A DNA stretch of 34,662 nt. Source: Rhodospirillales bacterium. Its GTDB lineage: Bacteria; Pseudomonadota; Alphaproteobacteria; TMED109. The stretch lies in assembly GCA_028824295.1 (NCBI GenBank), contig JAPPED010000011.1, forward strand, positions 1 through 34,662, read 5' to 3'. The position numbers and the translations under genes were made by a program. The notes below the pieces were generated by a model. That model had not been told where the DNA came from, ran no database searches, and was given only the letters and a program-made list of their open reading frames with translations. This document shows positions 23,835-33,602 of the stretch, in pieces. Numbering within the stretch: the first letter of the stretch is position 1; every line of letters starts with the position of its first letter.

Positions 23835-24947
23835 CTAGCGCAAGTAGCCGTACTCCGCCCAGGTACGATAGCGCTCGTGAAAGGCGAAGTAGGATTCTGC
23901 GACCCGCGCGAAATCCGCATCCTTCGCCGATTCCTCGGCCACCACTTCCTTCCAGCCCTCTCGCATCGCGTCCAGGATCTCGGGAGACCAGCGGTGAAAC
24001 TGGACCCCGCGATCCTCCAATTCGGCTAGCGCATCCGATTGCGCCGCCTCTCCGATCGCAGCGCCGCGAACGAAATTGGCTTCACAAACCATCTCTATCT
24101 GGGCCTGCTGCACCAGCGACAGTTCGTTCCAGCGGTCGTTCGACACCAGCAGCTCAAACAGGCTCGTCTGCTGATGCCACCCCGGGAAGTAGTAGTGCTT
24201 GGCCACCTGGTAGAAGCCTTGATTCAGATCGATAACGGGCATGGAGTACTCGGCCGCATCGATGGCGCCGAGTTCGAGGGCCGGGAAGATGTCGCCGCCG
24301 GCCAGCAACTGGGTGGATACTCCCAGCTTTTCCATCACCCGCGCGCCAAGCCCAAAGAAGCGCATCTTTAGGCCGCGAAGATCTTCAATCGACTTGATCT
24401 CCTCGCGGAACCAGCCTGACCCCTCCGGGGAATGCAAGCCGCAGTGCATTGCGTGAATGCCGTGGGGCACGTAGAGGTCCCGATACGTCTTCTCGGCCCC
24501 ATCCGCATACAGCCATCCCAAGTACTCGCCGATCCCGGGGCCGAAGGGGACCGCGGTGAAGAACTGCAGGGCAGGAATCTTGCCGGCCCACAGACCTGCG
24601 GACGCCCAAGCCGCGTCGATCGAGCCCTGTGACACCGCATCGAACATCTCGAGCGGAGGCACCAGCGCATTTGGCTCGAAGAACTGGATCTTGACCGACC
24701 CCCCGGTCACCCGATCAACCTGCTCCACCAAATGGACGCCAAGCTCACCCTGAATTGGCCACTGGCTCCCGAAAGCGCTCGCCATCTTCCAGCGGATTGG
24801 GACAACGTCTCCGTCGCCACCGGTGCCCGTGACCCCGGCGGTTTCCGCACCGGGGGCAGCGGAATCCTCAGTATTCCACTGAGACGCAACGAAACCGCCA
24901 GCAGCACCCACCAAGAGTGCCAGCACGACTAAAACAGTTCGGCCCAT
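23835..24947 (-). CDS. Orphan TRAP transporter binding protein, TakP-like
   Basis: A 370-residue exported receptor of the DctP superfamily. The signal peptide or anchor is residues 1-22, followed by a low-complexity Gly/Ala/Asp linker to about residue 48, so it may be membrane-tethered. LRGLKMRFFGLGARVMEKLG contains R196, the likely carboxylate-binding arginine. AGGDIFPALELGAIDAAEYSMP and the segment around KHYYFPGWHQ match the 2-oxoacid-binding TakP group. The ATG at 24947 has GGAG (24956-24959 on the plus strand) eight bases upstream. No TRAP permease adjoins it; the nearest, dctQM at 17468-19464, has its own binding protein. Confidence 0.88.
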   Translation of the reverse strand: MGRTVLVVLALLVGAAGGFVASQWNTEDSAAPGAETAGVTGTGGDGDVVPIRWKMASAFGSQWPIQGELGVHLVEQVDRVTGGSVKIQFFEPNALVPPLEMFDAVSQGSIDAAWASAGLWAGKIPALQFFTAVPFGPGIGEYLGWLYADGAEKTYRDLYVPHGIHAMHCGLHSPEGSGWFREEIKSIEDLRGLKMRFFGLGARVMEKLGVSTQLLAGGDIFPALELGAIDAAEYSMPVIDLNQGFYQVAKHYYFPGWHQQTSLFELLVSNDRWNELSLVQQAQIEMVCEANFVRGAAIGEAAQSDALAELEDRGVQFHRWSPEILDAMREGWKEVVAEESAKDADFARVAESYFAFHERYRTWAEYGYLR

Positions 24948-25449
24948 GACGTTTGCTCCGCTGTTCAGACTGGACAACGAACCTAACACGCCCGCTGCCG
25001 CGATCCTTGTCGCAAGCCGATCGGCAGGCGCCATTCCGGAAACGGCCTTCCTGTCAGACGACGGGCCGAACCCTGGCACGCAAACGCCGCCAGGGGCGGA
25101 TCACGGAAGGGAACTTTCGAGCGGCGCACGACGGTCGTCTCCGCGCGCACGCAACTGCTGCGCGGCGGTCGAACACGGCGCGCCTGCCGCCATGCACGCT
25201 GGGCGGGGCACCAGGTGAGCCACCGAGCAAAGTTCCAGCGGCAAGGCCACCGGACGGCAAGCTTCAACACACCAGGATCGATTGTCCGGGAACGGTGTCT
25301 GCCATTTCCGTCACAGCGCAGCTGCTCTTGGCCCGTGCGGCAGACGACGCTCCGTAGGCCGGCACCGGGCACCATCCACCCGGCAAGTTAGAAGTCGGAG
25401 AGCGTCTAGATCGTCCGACTGACACGCGGCAGCGCCGTCCGGACGCAAA
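24948..25449. other. Intergenic region without a recognisable gene
   Basis: About 500 bases between the start of the orphan binding-protein gene and the end of glnA. Frames are open on both strands, but none has family features or a ribosome-binding site. It should contain the binding-protein promoter, which I could not define. Confidence 0.45.
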
Positions 25450-25482
25450 TCCGCCGCCGATCAAGCGATGATCGGCGGCGGA
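25447..25482 (-). terminator. Hairpin terminator after glnA
   Basis: A perfect fourteen-base-pair stem (TCCGCCGCCGATCA and its complement) with a five-base loop lies at 25450-25482, 48 bases past the glnA stop. On the minus strand it is followed by a short TTT. Strong stem but short T tract. Confidence 0.65.
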
Positions 25483-25530
25483 GTGAGGGCGAGCGGCGGT
25501 TCCAAGTCCGCCGCCCAATGCGGGAAAGTG

Positions 25531-26943
25531 TCAGACAGAGTAGTACATGTCGAATTCGGCGGGATGTGGCGAATAATCCAGTCGCTGGATCTCCTCACGC
25601 CTGAGCTCGATGTAGCCTTCGATGGCATCCTTCGAGAACACACCGCCTTCCGTCAGGAAGTCGTGATCGCTTTCCAAGCAATCGACCGCCTCCTTCAAGC
25701 TCTCCGACAGGGTCGCGATCCCGCTCCGTTCTTCCGGAGCCAGGTCGTACAGGTTCTTGTCCAGCGGGTCACCCGGGTGAATTCGATTGCGAATCCCGTC
25801 GAGCCCGGCCATCAGCATGGCGGCGAATGCCAGGTACGGATTGGACGAGGGATCGGGGAAGCGAACCTCCACCCGCTTGCCGTTGGGCCCCGTGGTGAAG
25901 GGGATCCGGCAGCTTGCCGACCGGTTCCGGGCCGAATATGCCAGGAGTGTCGGTGCCTCGAAGCCCGGCACCAACCGCTTGTAGCTGTTGGTCGTCGGAT
26001 TCGTGAAGGCATTCAGCGTCCGCGCATGTTTGATGATGCCGCCAATGTAGTGCAGGCAAGTCTCGGATAGCCCGGCATACCCGTCGCCAGCAAACAATGG
26101 CGCGCCCCCTTTCCAGACGGACTGGTGCACGTGCATGCCTGAGCCATTGTCATCGACGACAGGCTTCGGCATGAAAGTCGCGGTCTTGCCGTAGGAATGC
26201 GCCACCATGTGGACGCAGTACTTGTAAATCTGGAGCGAGTCTGCCGCCTGCACCAGGGGGCTGAACTTCAAACCTAGCTCGTGCTGGGAAGGCGCCACCT
26301 CGTGGTGGTGCTTTTCCATCTCAAGACCCATCTCCGCCATGGTCGTCACCATCTCGGAGCGGAGATCGGTAGCAGAATCCACCGGCGGGACCGGGAAGTA
26401 CCCACCCTTTGCGACCGGACGGTGGCCGACGTTCCCGCCCTCGAACTCTTCGCCTGAATTGTACGGTCCTTCCTCCGAATCGATGCGGTAGAACGTGTGA
26501 TTCATCGTCACGTCCCAGCGCACGTCGTCGAACACGAAGAACTCGGCCTCAGGCCCGAAATACGCGGTGTCACCGATACCCGACGACTTCAGGAAGGCCT
26601 CGGCGCGGACCGCAGTGGAGCGCGGGTCGCGCTCGTAGGCCTCGCCCGTTGTGGGTTCAAGGATGTTGCAGAAGAGAATCAGCGTCGGCTGCGCCGTGAA
26701 CGGGTCAACAACGGCGGTGGACGCGTCCGGCATCATGCACATGTCGGACTGACTGATGTCCTTCCAACCCGCGATCGACGAGCCGTCGAACATCACACCG
26801 TCGGCAAACGTGTCCTCTGTGACGACTTTCGCAGTCTGGGATACGTGTTGCCATTTTCCCCGCGGATCCGTGAAACGAAAGTCGACGAACTCGACGTTTT
26901 TTTCACGGATCAGTTCGAGAACGTTTTCGACATCAGAAGCCAT
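25531..26943 (-). CDS. glnA: Glutamine synthetase type I
   Basis: A 470-residue glutamine synthetase that forms glutamine from glutamate, ammonia and ATP; it works as a cytosolic dodecamer. The length is that of GSI. Marks include [10 protein letters not shown] (49-58), the metal-binding [32 protein letters not shown] and the [13 protein letters not shown] loop. Y399 in NLYDLAPEE is the adenylylation site (Tyr397 in E. coli numbering), so control by GlnE is expected. The ATG at 26943 has GGAGGG just upstream; an in-frame start eight codons earlier lacks family similarity. It lies 65 bases after glnB on the same strand and should share its nitrogen-controlled promoter. Confidence 0.98.
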   Translation of the reverse strand: MASDVENVLELIREKNVEFVDFRFTDPRGKWQHVSQTAKVVTEDTFADGVMFDGSSIAGWKDISQSDMCMMPDASTAVVDPFTAQPTLILFCNILEPTTGEAYERDPRSTAVRAEAFLKSSGIGDTAYFGPEAEFFVFDDVRWDVTMNHTFYRIDSEEGPYNSGEEFEGGNVGHRPVAKGGYFPVPPVDSATDLRSEMVTTMAEMGLEMEKHHHEVAPSQHELGLKFSPLVQAADSLQIYKYCVHMVAHSYGKTATFMPKPVVDDNGSGMHVHQSVWKGGAPLFAGDGYAGLSETCLHYIGGIIKHARTLNAFTNPTTNSYKRLVPGFEAPTLLAYSARNRSASCRIPFTTGPNGKRVEVRFPDPSSNPYLAFAAMLMAGLDGIRNRIHPGDPLDKNLYDLAPEERSGIATLSESLKEAVDCLESDHDFLTEGGVFSKDAIEGYIELRREEIQRLDYSPHPAEFDMYYSV

Positions 26944-27008
26944 GTGGTCCCTCCACGGCATGCTCACAGTTGGGTTGGGAGAACGAGCCGGCGGCGCCGG
27001 CAGCGTAG

Positions 27009-27482
<474 letters not shown>

Positions 27483-27620
27483 TTATTGTGCGTGTGCTCG
27501 CCTAATTCATGGGCGGTCTGCTGGGGCAGCGTAACCTACCGAACGTCATCACCAATTGTTGCAGTCCCAACTCCCCCAAGCGATCATGGCCATGGCGACG
27601 GTCGGGCACATTTCTACGTT

Positions 27621-28538
27621 ATGGACTATTTCGCGCAACAGTTCATTAATGGCATCAGTCTTGGGGCAATCTACGGCCTGATCGCAATCGGCTACACGAT
27701 GGTCTACGGGATCATCGGCATGATCAATTTCGCTCACGGCGAGATCTACATGATCGGGGCCTTCATCGCGCTCATGGTCATGGTCGCTTTCGGGATCGGC
27801 GAGGGCGGCCTGGTCATACTCGCTCTACTGTCCGCGCTGCTTGTGTCCATGGCCCTCACCTCGCTGTACGGGTGGGTACTGGAGCGCGTCGCCTACCGCC
27901 CCCTCCGGGGATCGCAGCGGCTCGCCGCGCTCATCTCGGCAATCGGCATGTCCATTGCGCTCCAGAACTACGTGCAGCTTACGCAGGGCGCCCGCGTCAA
28001 GACTCTCCCGCCGATCATCCAGGGCGGGTTCGAGTTCCAGTTTGGTGACACCGACTTCATTGTCCGCCTCAGCACCCTGCAGATCTTGATCGTCCTGGTA
28101 ACCATTGCTCTCATGGCCGTGTTCGCGCTGCTGATCGCCCGGACGGCTCTCGGGCGCGCGCAGCGCGCCTGCCAGCAAGACCAGAGCATGGCGGCCTTGC
28201 TGGGAGTCAACGTGGACCGGACGATCTCCCTGACGTTCGTGATGGGCGCCGCCCTCGCCTCGGTGGCCGGGCTGATGGTCACGCTCTACTACGGTGTCAT
28301 TGATTTCTTTGTCGGTTTCATCGCCGGAATCAAGGCCTTCACTGCAGCGGTGCTGGGCGGGATCGGCTCCATTCCAGGGGCCATGCTGGGCGGACTCTTG
28401 ATCGGTTTCACGGAAGCGATGTGGTCGGGATATTTCAGTATTGAATACAAAGACGTGGCAACTTTCTCCATCTTGGTGATCGTGCTGATCTTCCTGCCAA
28501 CCGGTATCCTGGGCACACCTGAAGTGGAGAAGGTGTGA
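27621..28538 (+). CDS. livH: Branched-chain-type ABC transporter permease (LivH)
   Basis: A 305-residue inner-membrane permease with about eight hydrophobic segments. The N-terminus [36 protein letters not shown] is diagnostic of LivH, and [26 protein letters not shown] is the second family motif. It forms the channel with LivM. The ATG at 27621 starts the conserved region; the frame is open back to 27486. No good ribosome-binding site is visible. Its stop overlaps the livM start by four bases (GTGA). The gene diverges from glnBA across about 270 bases. The substrate may be branched-chain amino acids or another amide or amino acid. Confidence 0.95.
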   Translation: MDYFAQQFINGISLGAIYGLIAIGYTMVYGIIGMINFAHGEIYMIGAFIALMVMVAFGIGEGGLVILALLSALLVSMALTSLYGWVLERVAYRPLRGSQRLAALISAIGMSIALQNYVQLTQGARVKTLPPIIQGGFEFQFGDTDFIVRLSTLQILIVLVTIALMAVFALLIARTALGRAQRACQQDQSMAALLGVNVDRTISLTFVMGAALASVAGLMVTLYYGVIDFFVGFIAGIKAFTAAVLGGIGSIPGAMLGGLLIGFTEAMWSGYFSIEYKDVATFSILVIVLIFLPTGILGTPEVEKV

Positions 28539-29989
28539 GGCCGCCATTCGCCTCACCGCTTCTTCGCGACGCGGTGCTGGTTGCGGGAATCGCCGGCGTC
28601 CTTGCCTTTCCGTTCGTCGGCCTGCTGCTGACCACGCAGGGGACTGCGCCAACCCTCAGCACTCGTTTCCCCGAGTTTGCCGGGGCAGTCGTGCTCATCT
28701 TTTTCGGGCGCCTGGGTATCAGCGCCGCGCGCCGGGGCCACAGCCTCTTCCCGATCGTGCTCGGCGTCGCGATGGCGACCGTCGGCGCGTTCTCGCTGCT
28801 CTTCGAAACCACCGGCATGGCGGCCGACAGCGCCGCTCCTTGGCATGCGTTCGTGCCCGGCACCTTCCTGGCAACCGTCGCCAGCGCCGGCGGCGTCGCT
28901 ATCGCCGTCGTCGCGGGGCGCAATCACCTACTCCGAGACAGCGTGCCGGTGGCGCGGACACCGCTGCCGATGAAGCAGCTGCTGCTGTGGACCGGGGTCG
29001 CGCTGGCCGGTGTCGCCATCGTCCTGCCACTGCTGCCCGCGGTCGACCGACGGTTGATCGACGTCGCCACGCTAGTCCTGACCTACGTGATGCTCGGATG
29101 GGGTCTCAATATCGTCGTCGGACTGGCAGGCCTGCTGGACCTTGGGTACGTCGCGTTCTACGCGGTGGGCGCATACTCGTACGCTCTGCTCTCGGTGACC
29201 TTTGGCTGGAGCTTCTGGGTCTGCCTGCCCCTGGCAGGCGCCCTGGCGGCCCTGTTCGGCATCCTGCTCGGATTTCCCGTGCTGCGGCTCCGTGGCGACT
29301 ACCTGGCGATCGTCACACTCGGCTTCGGAGAAATGATCCGGATCATCCTGCTCAACTGGTACGACTTCACCAATGGACCGGACGGCATCTCCAACATCGG
29401 CCGACCGAGCTTCTTCGGCTTCCAGTTTGCAGCGAAGCCCACCGAAGGAACCGAATCGTTTCACACGCTCTTCGGTATCGCCTACGACCCCGTGCATCGA
29501 CTGATCTTTCTGTACTACCTGATTCTCGCGCTCGCCCTGCTGACCAACGCGTTCACCCTCCGCATCCGCCGACTGCCCGTCGGGCGGGCCTGGGAAGCAC
29601 TCAGGGAGGACGAGATCGCCTGCCGATCGCTGGGCGTCAATCCCCGGAACACCAAGCTTTCCGCCTTCGCGATCGGCGCCATGTTCGCCGGGTTCGCCGG
29701 CTCGTTCTTTGCCACACGGCAGGGGTTTGTCAGCCCCGAGAGCTTCACGTTCATCGAATCCGCCATTCTGGTTGCCATCGTCGTACTGGGCGGCATGGGG
29801 AGTCAGATTGGCGTCGCCGTCGCGGCCATCATCTTGGTGGGCCTGCCCGAGTACTTCCGGGAATTGCAGGAGTATCGAATGCTGGCGTTCGGGATGGGCA
29901 TGGTGTTGATCATGCTGTGGCGCCCGGGCGGGCTCCTCACGCACCGTGAACCCACAATCCGCACGCGCCCTCAGCCCGCCTCGGCATGA
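28535..29989 (+). CDS. livM: Branched-chain-type ABC transporter permease (LivM), long form
   Basis: A 484-residue permease. The core from about residue 165 has the LivM pattern [38 protein letters not shown], then [26 protein letters not shown] and the cytoplasmic loop [20 protein letters not shown] that contacts the ATPases. The first 150 residues add about four hydrophobic segments with a hydrophilic linker, making the protein longer than a minimal LivM; E. coli LivM has a similar though shorter extension. It starts with GTG overlapping livH, and its stop overlaps the livG ATG. Confidence 0.94.
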   Translation: MRPPFASPLLRDAVLVAGIAGVLAFPFVGLLLTTQGTAPTLSTRFPEFAGAVVLIFFGRLGISAARRGHSLFPIVLGVAMATVGAFSLLFETTGMAADSAAPWHAFVPGTFLATVASAGGVAIAVVAGRNHLLRDSVPVARTPLPMKQLLLWTGVALAGVAIVLPLLPAVDRRLIDVATLVLTYVMLGWGLNIVVGLAGLLDLGYVAFYAVGAYSYALLSVTFGWSFWVCLPLAGALAALFGILLGFPVLRLRGDYLAIVTLGFGEMIRIILLNWYDFTNGPDGISNIGRPSFFGFQFAAKPTEGTESFHTLFGIAYDPVHRLIFLYYLILALALLTNAFTLRIRRLPVGRAWEALREDEIACRSLGVNPRNTKLSAFAIGAMFAGFAGSFFATRQGFVSPESFTFIESAILVAIVVLGGMGSQIGVAVAAIILVGLPEYFRELQEYRMLAFGMGMVLIMLWRPGGLLTHREPTIRTRPQPASA

Positions 29990-30822
29990 CCTCCTCCGCG
30001 CTTCTCCAGGTCGAACACCTCACCATGCGTTTCGGCGGCCTGGTGGCGGTCGACGACGTGAGCTTCTCGGTCGCGCAAGGCGCCATCCATGCCCTGATTG
30101 GCCCCAACGGCGCCGGCAAGACCACGGTGTTCAACTGCCTGACCGGCTTCTACAAGCCGTCCGTCGGCAGGATCACGCTGAATTCGCCGGAATCCCAAGC
30201 CACGTTCCTCCTGGAACAGATGGACGACTTCCGGATCGTGCGCGACGCGAGGGTTGTGCGCACATTCCAGAATATTCGCACGTTTCCCAAGATGTCCGTC
30301 CTCGAGAACCTGATGGTGGCGCAGCACAACCACCTCATGCGCGCATCCGGCTGGACGTTCCTTGGACTCATCGGCGCGCCATCCTTCCGACACGCCGAGG
30401 CGGCGTCCGTGGAACGGGCCGAGTACTGGATCGACCGCACCGGGCTGGCCGAATATGCCGATAGCGAGGCTGGCGCCCTCCCCTACGGCGAACAACGGCG
30501 GCTGGAGATCGCCCGGGCCATGTGCTGCGATCCCGTCTTGCTGTGTCTCGACGAACCGGCGGCCGGCCTCAACCCGAGCGAAACCGAACAGTTGAGCGAG
30601 CTCATCGGGTACATCCGCGACCATCATCACATCAGCGTCCTGCTAATCGAACATGACATGTCCATGGTCATGGGAGTCTCCGACCACATCGTGGTGCTGG
30701 ATTACGGCCAGAAGATCGCCGAAGGAACGCCCGAGGAAGTCCGCAACGATCCAGCGGTCGTCCAGGCCTACCTGGGCAGCGACGACGACGAGACCGACAA
30801 CGCCGCGGACGCCACGACGTGA
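29986..30822 (+). CDS. livG: Branched-chain-type ABC transporter ATP-binding protein (LivG)
   Basis: A 278-residue ATPase of the importer. Walker A is GPNGAGKT (39-46), Q95 in [11 protein letters not shown] is the Q loop, the signature is YGEQRR (167-172), and Walker B is LLCLDE (185-190). The H-loop histidine lies in [11 protein letters not shown], followed by a LivG-type end ([28 protein letters not shown]). A hydrophilic acidic tail rich in Asp follows. The ATG overlaps the livM stop (ATGA), and its TGA overlaps the livF GTG (GTGA). Confidence 0.96.
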   Translation: MTSSALLQVEHLTMRFGGLVAVDDVSFSVAQGAIHALIGPNGAGKTTVFNCLTGFYKPSVGRITLNSPESQATFLLEQMDDFRIVRDARVVRTFQNIRTFPKMSVLENLMVAQHNHLMRASGWTFLGLIGAPSFRHAEAASVERAEYWIDRTGLAEYADSEAGALPYGEQRRLEIARAMCCDPVLLCLDEPAAGLNPSETEQLSELIGYIRDHHHISVLLIEHDMSMVMGVSDHIVVLDYGQKIAEGTPEEVRNDPAVVQAYLGSDDDETDNAADATT

Positions 30823-31541
30823 CCCCGTTGCTCAAAGTATCGGGCGTGCGCACGTTCTACGGCGCGATCGAAGCCCTGCGCGGGGTCGACATCGAGGTCG
30901 CCGAGGGCGAGATCGTCACGCTGATCGGCTCGAACGGGGCCGGCAAGTCCACCCTGCTCATGACCATCTGCGGAAATCCGCAGGCTCGAGCCGGCGAGAT
31001 CCGATTTGCGGATCAGGACATCACCCGCTTCCGTACCTGGGACATCGTGCGCTTGGGGATCGCCCAGACTCCCGAAGGACGGCGGATCTTTCCGCGAATG
31101 ACGGTGCTCGAAAATCTCCAGATGGGGGCGGTTGCCAATCCGGACGCTGATTTCGATGACGGCGTCCAGCGCGCCTTCGAGTTGTTCCCGGTGCTTGGGC
31201 AGCGCCGAAATCAAAGTGGCGGCACGCTTTCTGGTGGCGAGCAACAAATGCTGGCCATCGCGCGGGCACTCATCAGTCGGCCGAAATTGCTGCTGCTTGA
31301 TGAACCGTCGCTCGGGCTCGCGCCGCGGTTGGCCCGGCAGATCTTTGCGGTACTCCGCGAAATCAACCGATCCAGCGGAACCACGATTTTTCTGGTGGAA
31401 CAGAACGCCTACCACGCCCTGCGGCTCTGCCACCGTGGATACGTGCTGGCCAACGGCATCGTCACACTGGAAGGGACCGGCAGCGAACTGCTGCGAAATC
31501 CTGCGGTCCAGGCCGCCTATCTCGGAGGAACCGGCCAGTGA
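30819..31541 (+). CDS. livF: Branched-chain-type ABC transporter ATP-binding protein (LivF)
   Basis: A 240-residue ATPase that pairs with LivG. Walker A is GSNGAGKST (37-45), the Q loop lies in GIAQTPEGRRIFP, the signature is LSGGEQQ (137-143), Walker B is LLLLDEPSLGL (157-167), and FLVEQNAYHAL carries the LivF-type Q-N in place of the H-loop pattern. It starts with GTG overlapping livG by four bases, and its TGA overlaps the GTG of the next small gene. Length is typical for LivF. Confidence 0.96.
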   Translation: MTPLLKVSGVRTFYGAIEALRGVDIEVAEGEIVTLIGSNGAGKSTLLMTICGNPQARAGEIRFADQDITRFRTWDIVRLGIAQTPEGRRIFPRMTVLENLQMGAVANPDADFDDGVQRAFELFPVLGQRRNQSGGTLSGGEQQMLAIARALISRPKLLLLDEPSLGLAPRLARQIFAVLREINRSSGTTIFLVEQNAYHALRLCHRGYVLANGIVTLEGTGSELLRNPAVQAAYLGGTGQ

Positions 31542-31927
31542 CCGAGTCCCTGCTCGGTATGCCGCTCAGCGTCTACGTGGGGTTCACGGTCATCGTGGCG
31601 GGGGGTGCGGCATGGTTTTCCGGCCGGGCTCTGGCGCTCGGTTGGAGACCGACGTGGATGGTGGTGCCGACCACCCTGGGACTGGCGCTCGCGGACCGCT
31701 TCTTCGTGTGGGCCCTGTTCGGAGGTGAGTTCTACCCCGTCGCCGGCACGCTCTCAGAGTTTGCGACCCTGCTTGTCCTCGGGCTGCTAGCCCACCGATA
31801 CACTCGGGCCCGCCGGATGGTGCAACAGTACCCTTGGCTGTACGAGCGCAACGGACCGCTTACGTGGCGGCCCGTGTCCCAGAATTCCGATAGCAAACCG
31901 CCGGGTCAGGGTGCCCTTTCCGACTGA
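31538..31927 (+). CDS. Small membrane protein of the Liv operon (DUF6867-like)
   Basis: A 129-residue protein with three hydrophobic segments (about residues 8-30, 39-58 and 68-87) and a basic, hydrophilic C-terminal third containing YPWLYERNGPLTWRP. From memory, a family of this kind (DUF6867) lies in alphaproteobacterial Liv operons; I could not verify this. The GTG start overlaps livF by four bases, so it is made with the importer and could be an accessory subunit. An extended -10 promoter overlaps its stop codon. Confidence 0.75.
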   Translation: MTESLLGMPLSVYVGFTVIVAGGAAWFSGRALALGWRPTWMVVPTTLGLALADRFFVWALFGGEFYPVAGTLSEFATLLVLGLLAHRYTRARRMVQQYPWLYERNGPLTWRPVSQNSDSKPPGQGALSD

Positions 31928-31933
31928 TATAAT
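31925..31933 (+). promoter_or_regulatory. Extended -10 promoter for the binding-protein gene
   Basis: TGATATAAT is a perfect extended -10 element (TGn followed by TATAAT at 31928-31933). It begins in the stop codon of the small membrane-protein gene. No good -35 hexamer lies 17 bases upstream, which is normal for extended -10 promoters. Transcription would start near 31940 and give a leader of about 55 bases. It would allow the binding protein to be made in excess over the membrane subunits. Confidence 0.6.
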
Positions 31934-31996
31934 GCGGGCACTGGCGCAGTCTGGCGCAATGGCCGCGCGGAGATGCGTCAAGGGAGGACCTGACCG

Positions 31997-33133
31997 ATGA
32001 AGCAGATCATTTACGGGATCCTGGTCGCGGTCGCGGCTGTGGTCGTCGTCATCATCGCCATGGACCGCTTTGGTGGGGATGACGGTGATTCCGGCCAACC
32101 GATCGAAGTCGCTACCGTGGGGCCGCTGACGGGCCAGTACGCGTCGTTCGGTCAGCAACTGGAACAGGGCGGTGCGGCGGCGGTCGCCGACCTGAACGCC
32201 CAGGGCGGAGTCCTTGGGAGGCAGCTCGTGTTCTCGGCCGAAGACGACGCATGCGATCCGAAGCAGGCGGTTGCGGTCGCCAACAGCCTGGCGTCCAAGG
32301 AAGTTCCGATCGTGATCGGCCACTTCTGTTCCGGGTCGTCGATCCCTGCATCCAACGTCTATGCCGAGGAAGGGATCGTTCAGATCTCGCCGGCATCCAC
32401 GAACCCGCAATTCACTGAGCGCGGACTTGACAATGTGTTCCGTACCTGCGGCCGTGACGACGCGCAGGGACTGATTGCCGGTGTCTACCTGGCTGAGAGC
32501 CATGGGAGCGACCGCATTGCCATCGTCCATGACAAGACGGCATACGGAAAGGGCCTAGCCGACGAGACCCGGGCTGCGCTGAACGCCCAGGGTGTCACGG
32601 AGGTTCTGTACGAAGCGTACACGGCAGGTGAAAAAGACTACTCCACGCTGGTATCGAAGCTGAAGCTTGAGCAGATCGACGTGCTCTATGTCGGCGGCTA
32701 TCACTCCGAAGCCGGTCTGATCGTGCGCCAGATGCGTGATCAGGGTCTTGACACGCAGTTGATTTCCGGGGATGCGCTAGTGTCGCAGGAATACTGGGCG
32801 ATTACCGGCGAAGCGGGTGAAGGCACCCGGATGACGTTCTCGCCCGACCCGCGGAACAACCCGGAAGCGGCCGATGTCGTAAAGCGGTTCCGGGAAGAGC
32901 TGAACTACGAGCCGGAGGGCTACACGCTCTACACCTACGCGGCGATTCAGGCGTGGGCCCAGGCGGCCGAAAGTGCGGGCTCCCTGGAGCCCGACGCCAT
33001 CAAGGCAGCGCTCAAGGGCGGCACCTTTGAGACTGTGCTCGGCACCCTGAGCTTTGATGAAAAGGGCGATATCGAGGGACCGTCGTATGTCTTCTATGAA
33101 TGGAGCAACGGCGATTACCGCGAAGTCAATTAG
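31997..33133 (+). CDS. Branched-chain-type ABC transporter binding protein (LivJ/LivK family)
   Basis: A 378-residue exported receptor. An N-terminal hydrophobic segment (residues 5-22) is followed by a short Gly/Asp linker. The mature protein starts EVATVGPLTGQYASFGQQLEQGG, the first-lobe motif of LivJ-type proteins. IGHFCSGSSIPASNVYAEEGI supplies the serine/threonine residues that normally hold the ligand amino and carboxyl groups. YGYG-type YGKGLADETRAALNAQG marks the hinge region. AGGGAGGA-like site AGGGAGGA (31981-31988) lies eight bases before the ATG. It completes the livHMGF importer, and a long hairpin follows. Confidence 0.94.
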   Translation: MKQIIYGILVAVAAVVVVIIAMDRFGGDDGDSGQPIEVATVGPLTGQYASFGQQLEQGGAAAVADLNAQGGVLGRQLVFSAEDDACDPKQAVAVANSLASKEVPIVIGHFCSGSSIPASNVYAEEGIVQISPASTNPQFTERGLDNVFRTCGRDDAQGLIAGVYLAESHGSDRIAIVHDKTAYGKGLADETRAALNAQGVTEVLYEAYTAGEKDYSTLVSKLKLEQIDVLYVGGYHSEAGLIVRQMRDQGLDTQLISGDALVSQEYWAITGEAGEGTRMTFSPDPRNNPEAADVVKRFREELNYEPEGYTLYTYAAIQAWAQAAESAGSLEPDAIKAALKGGTFETVLGTLSFDEKGDIEGPSYVFYEWSNGDYREVN

Positions 33134-33166
33134 CGGCTGGATTCGACTATAAATCCCCGCACGGCG

Positions 33167-33218
33167 CGGGCGCGGCCCGGCTGGGCGACTCCTGAGTCAC
33201 CCGACCGGGCCGCGCCCG
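33167..33218 (+). terminator. Long GC hairpin after the binding-protein gene
   Basis: A perfect fourteen-base-pair outer stem (33167-33180 with 33205-33218) encloses a second stem with one mismatch and a four-base loop. No T run follows. It separates the binding-protein gene from tRNA-Ser, which starts eight bases later, and may work as a terminator or an RNA-processing signal. Confidence 0.55.
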
Positions 33219-33225
33219 GGTCACA

Positions 33226-33315
33226 GGAGGGATGCCGGAGTGGTCGAACGGGGCGGTCTCGAAAACCGTTGTGCGCGTCAGCGTACCGAGGGTTCGAATC
33301 CCTCTCCCTCCGCCA
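33226..33315 (+). tRNA. tRNA-Ser (CGA)
   Basis: A 90-base class II tRNA with a long variable arm. The acceptor stem GGAGGGA/TCCCTCC is perfect. The anticodon stem GCGGT/ACCGT holds loop CTCGAAA with anticodon CGA, reading UCG. The T loop is TTCGAAT. The 3' CCA is encoded (33313-33315). Confidence 0.97.
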
Positions 33316-33602
33316 TAGCCGTTTCCAATTTTGGGGCGGGGCTGCTGATTTGTTCTCTTGATTGACGTAGAGCTGGATTCCAGTAGTTCGTGTAATAACA
33401 GACGGCTATTGAATCCAGCAAGATCGAATTAAATTTTCGGCTTGCAAAGGCTCCAGACTAGTTCGGATGGTTTTGAAAGGGATTCGTCCCTGTCGGTGCG
33501 CTCTTCGGACTGCCTGACGGGATGTCAAACACGCTGCTGATGCAGACCTTTTCGCCTGCCCGATGGCTCCGAGCCTGAGCAATTGACGCCCACGATGCCG
33601 GC
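33316..33602. other. AT-richer stretch between tRNA-Ser and the transposase remnant
   Basis: No gene is evident. The first 170 bases are clearly less GC-rich than the rest of the window. They contain an inverted repeat GCTGGATTC (33372-33380) and GAATCCAGC (33411-33419). A small hairpin with a TTCG loop (AGGGA/TCCCT) lies at 33478-33491. From about 33540 the bases may be decayed 5' transposase sequence, with a TGA in the transposase frame. No inverted-repeat left end matching the IS right end was found. Confidence 0.5.

Noticed and set aside
28553..29944. Long minus-strand frames opposite livM
   Set aside because: GC-rich antisense shadows of a membrane protein gene, rich in charged and proline residues, without known features.
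33226..33315. tRNA-Ser as an integration site of a genomic island
   Set aside because: No integrase gene and no direct repeat of the tRNA 3' end was found downstream in the window.
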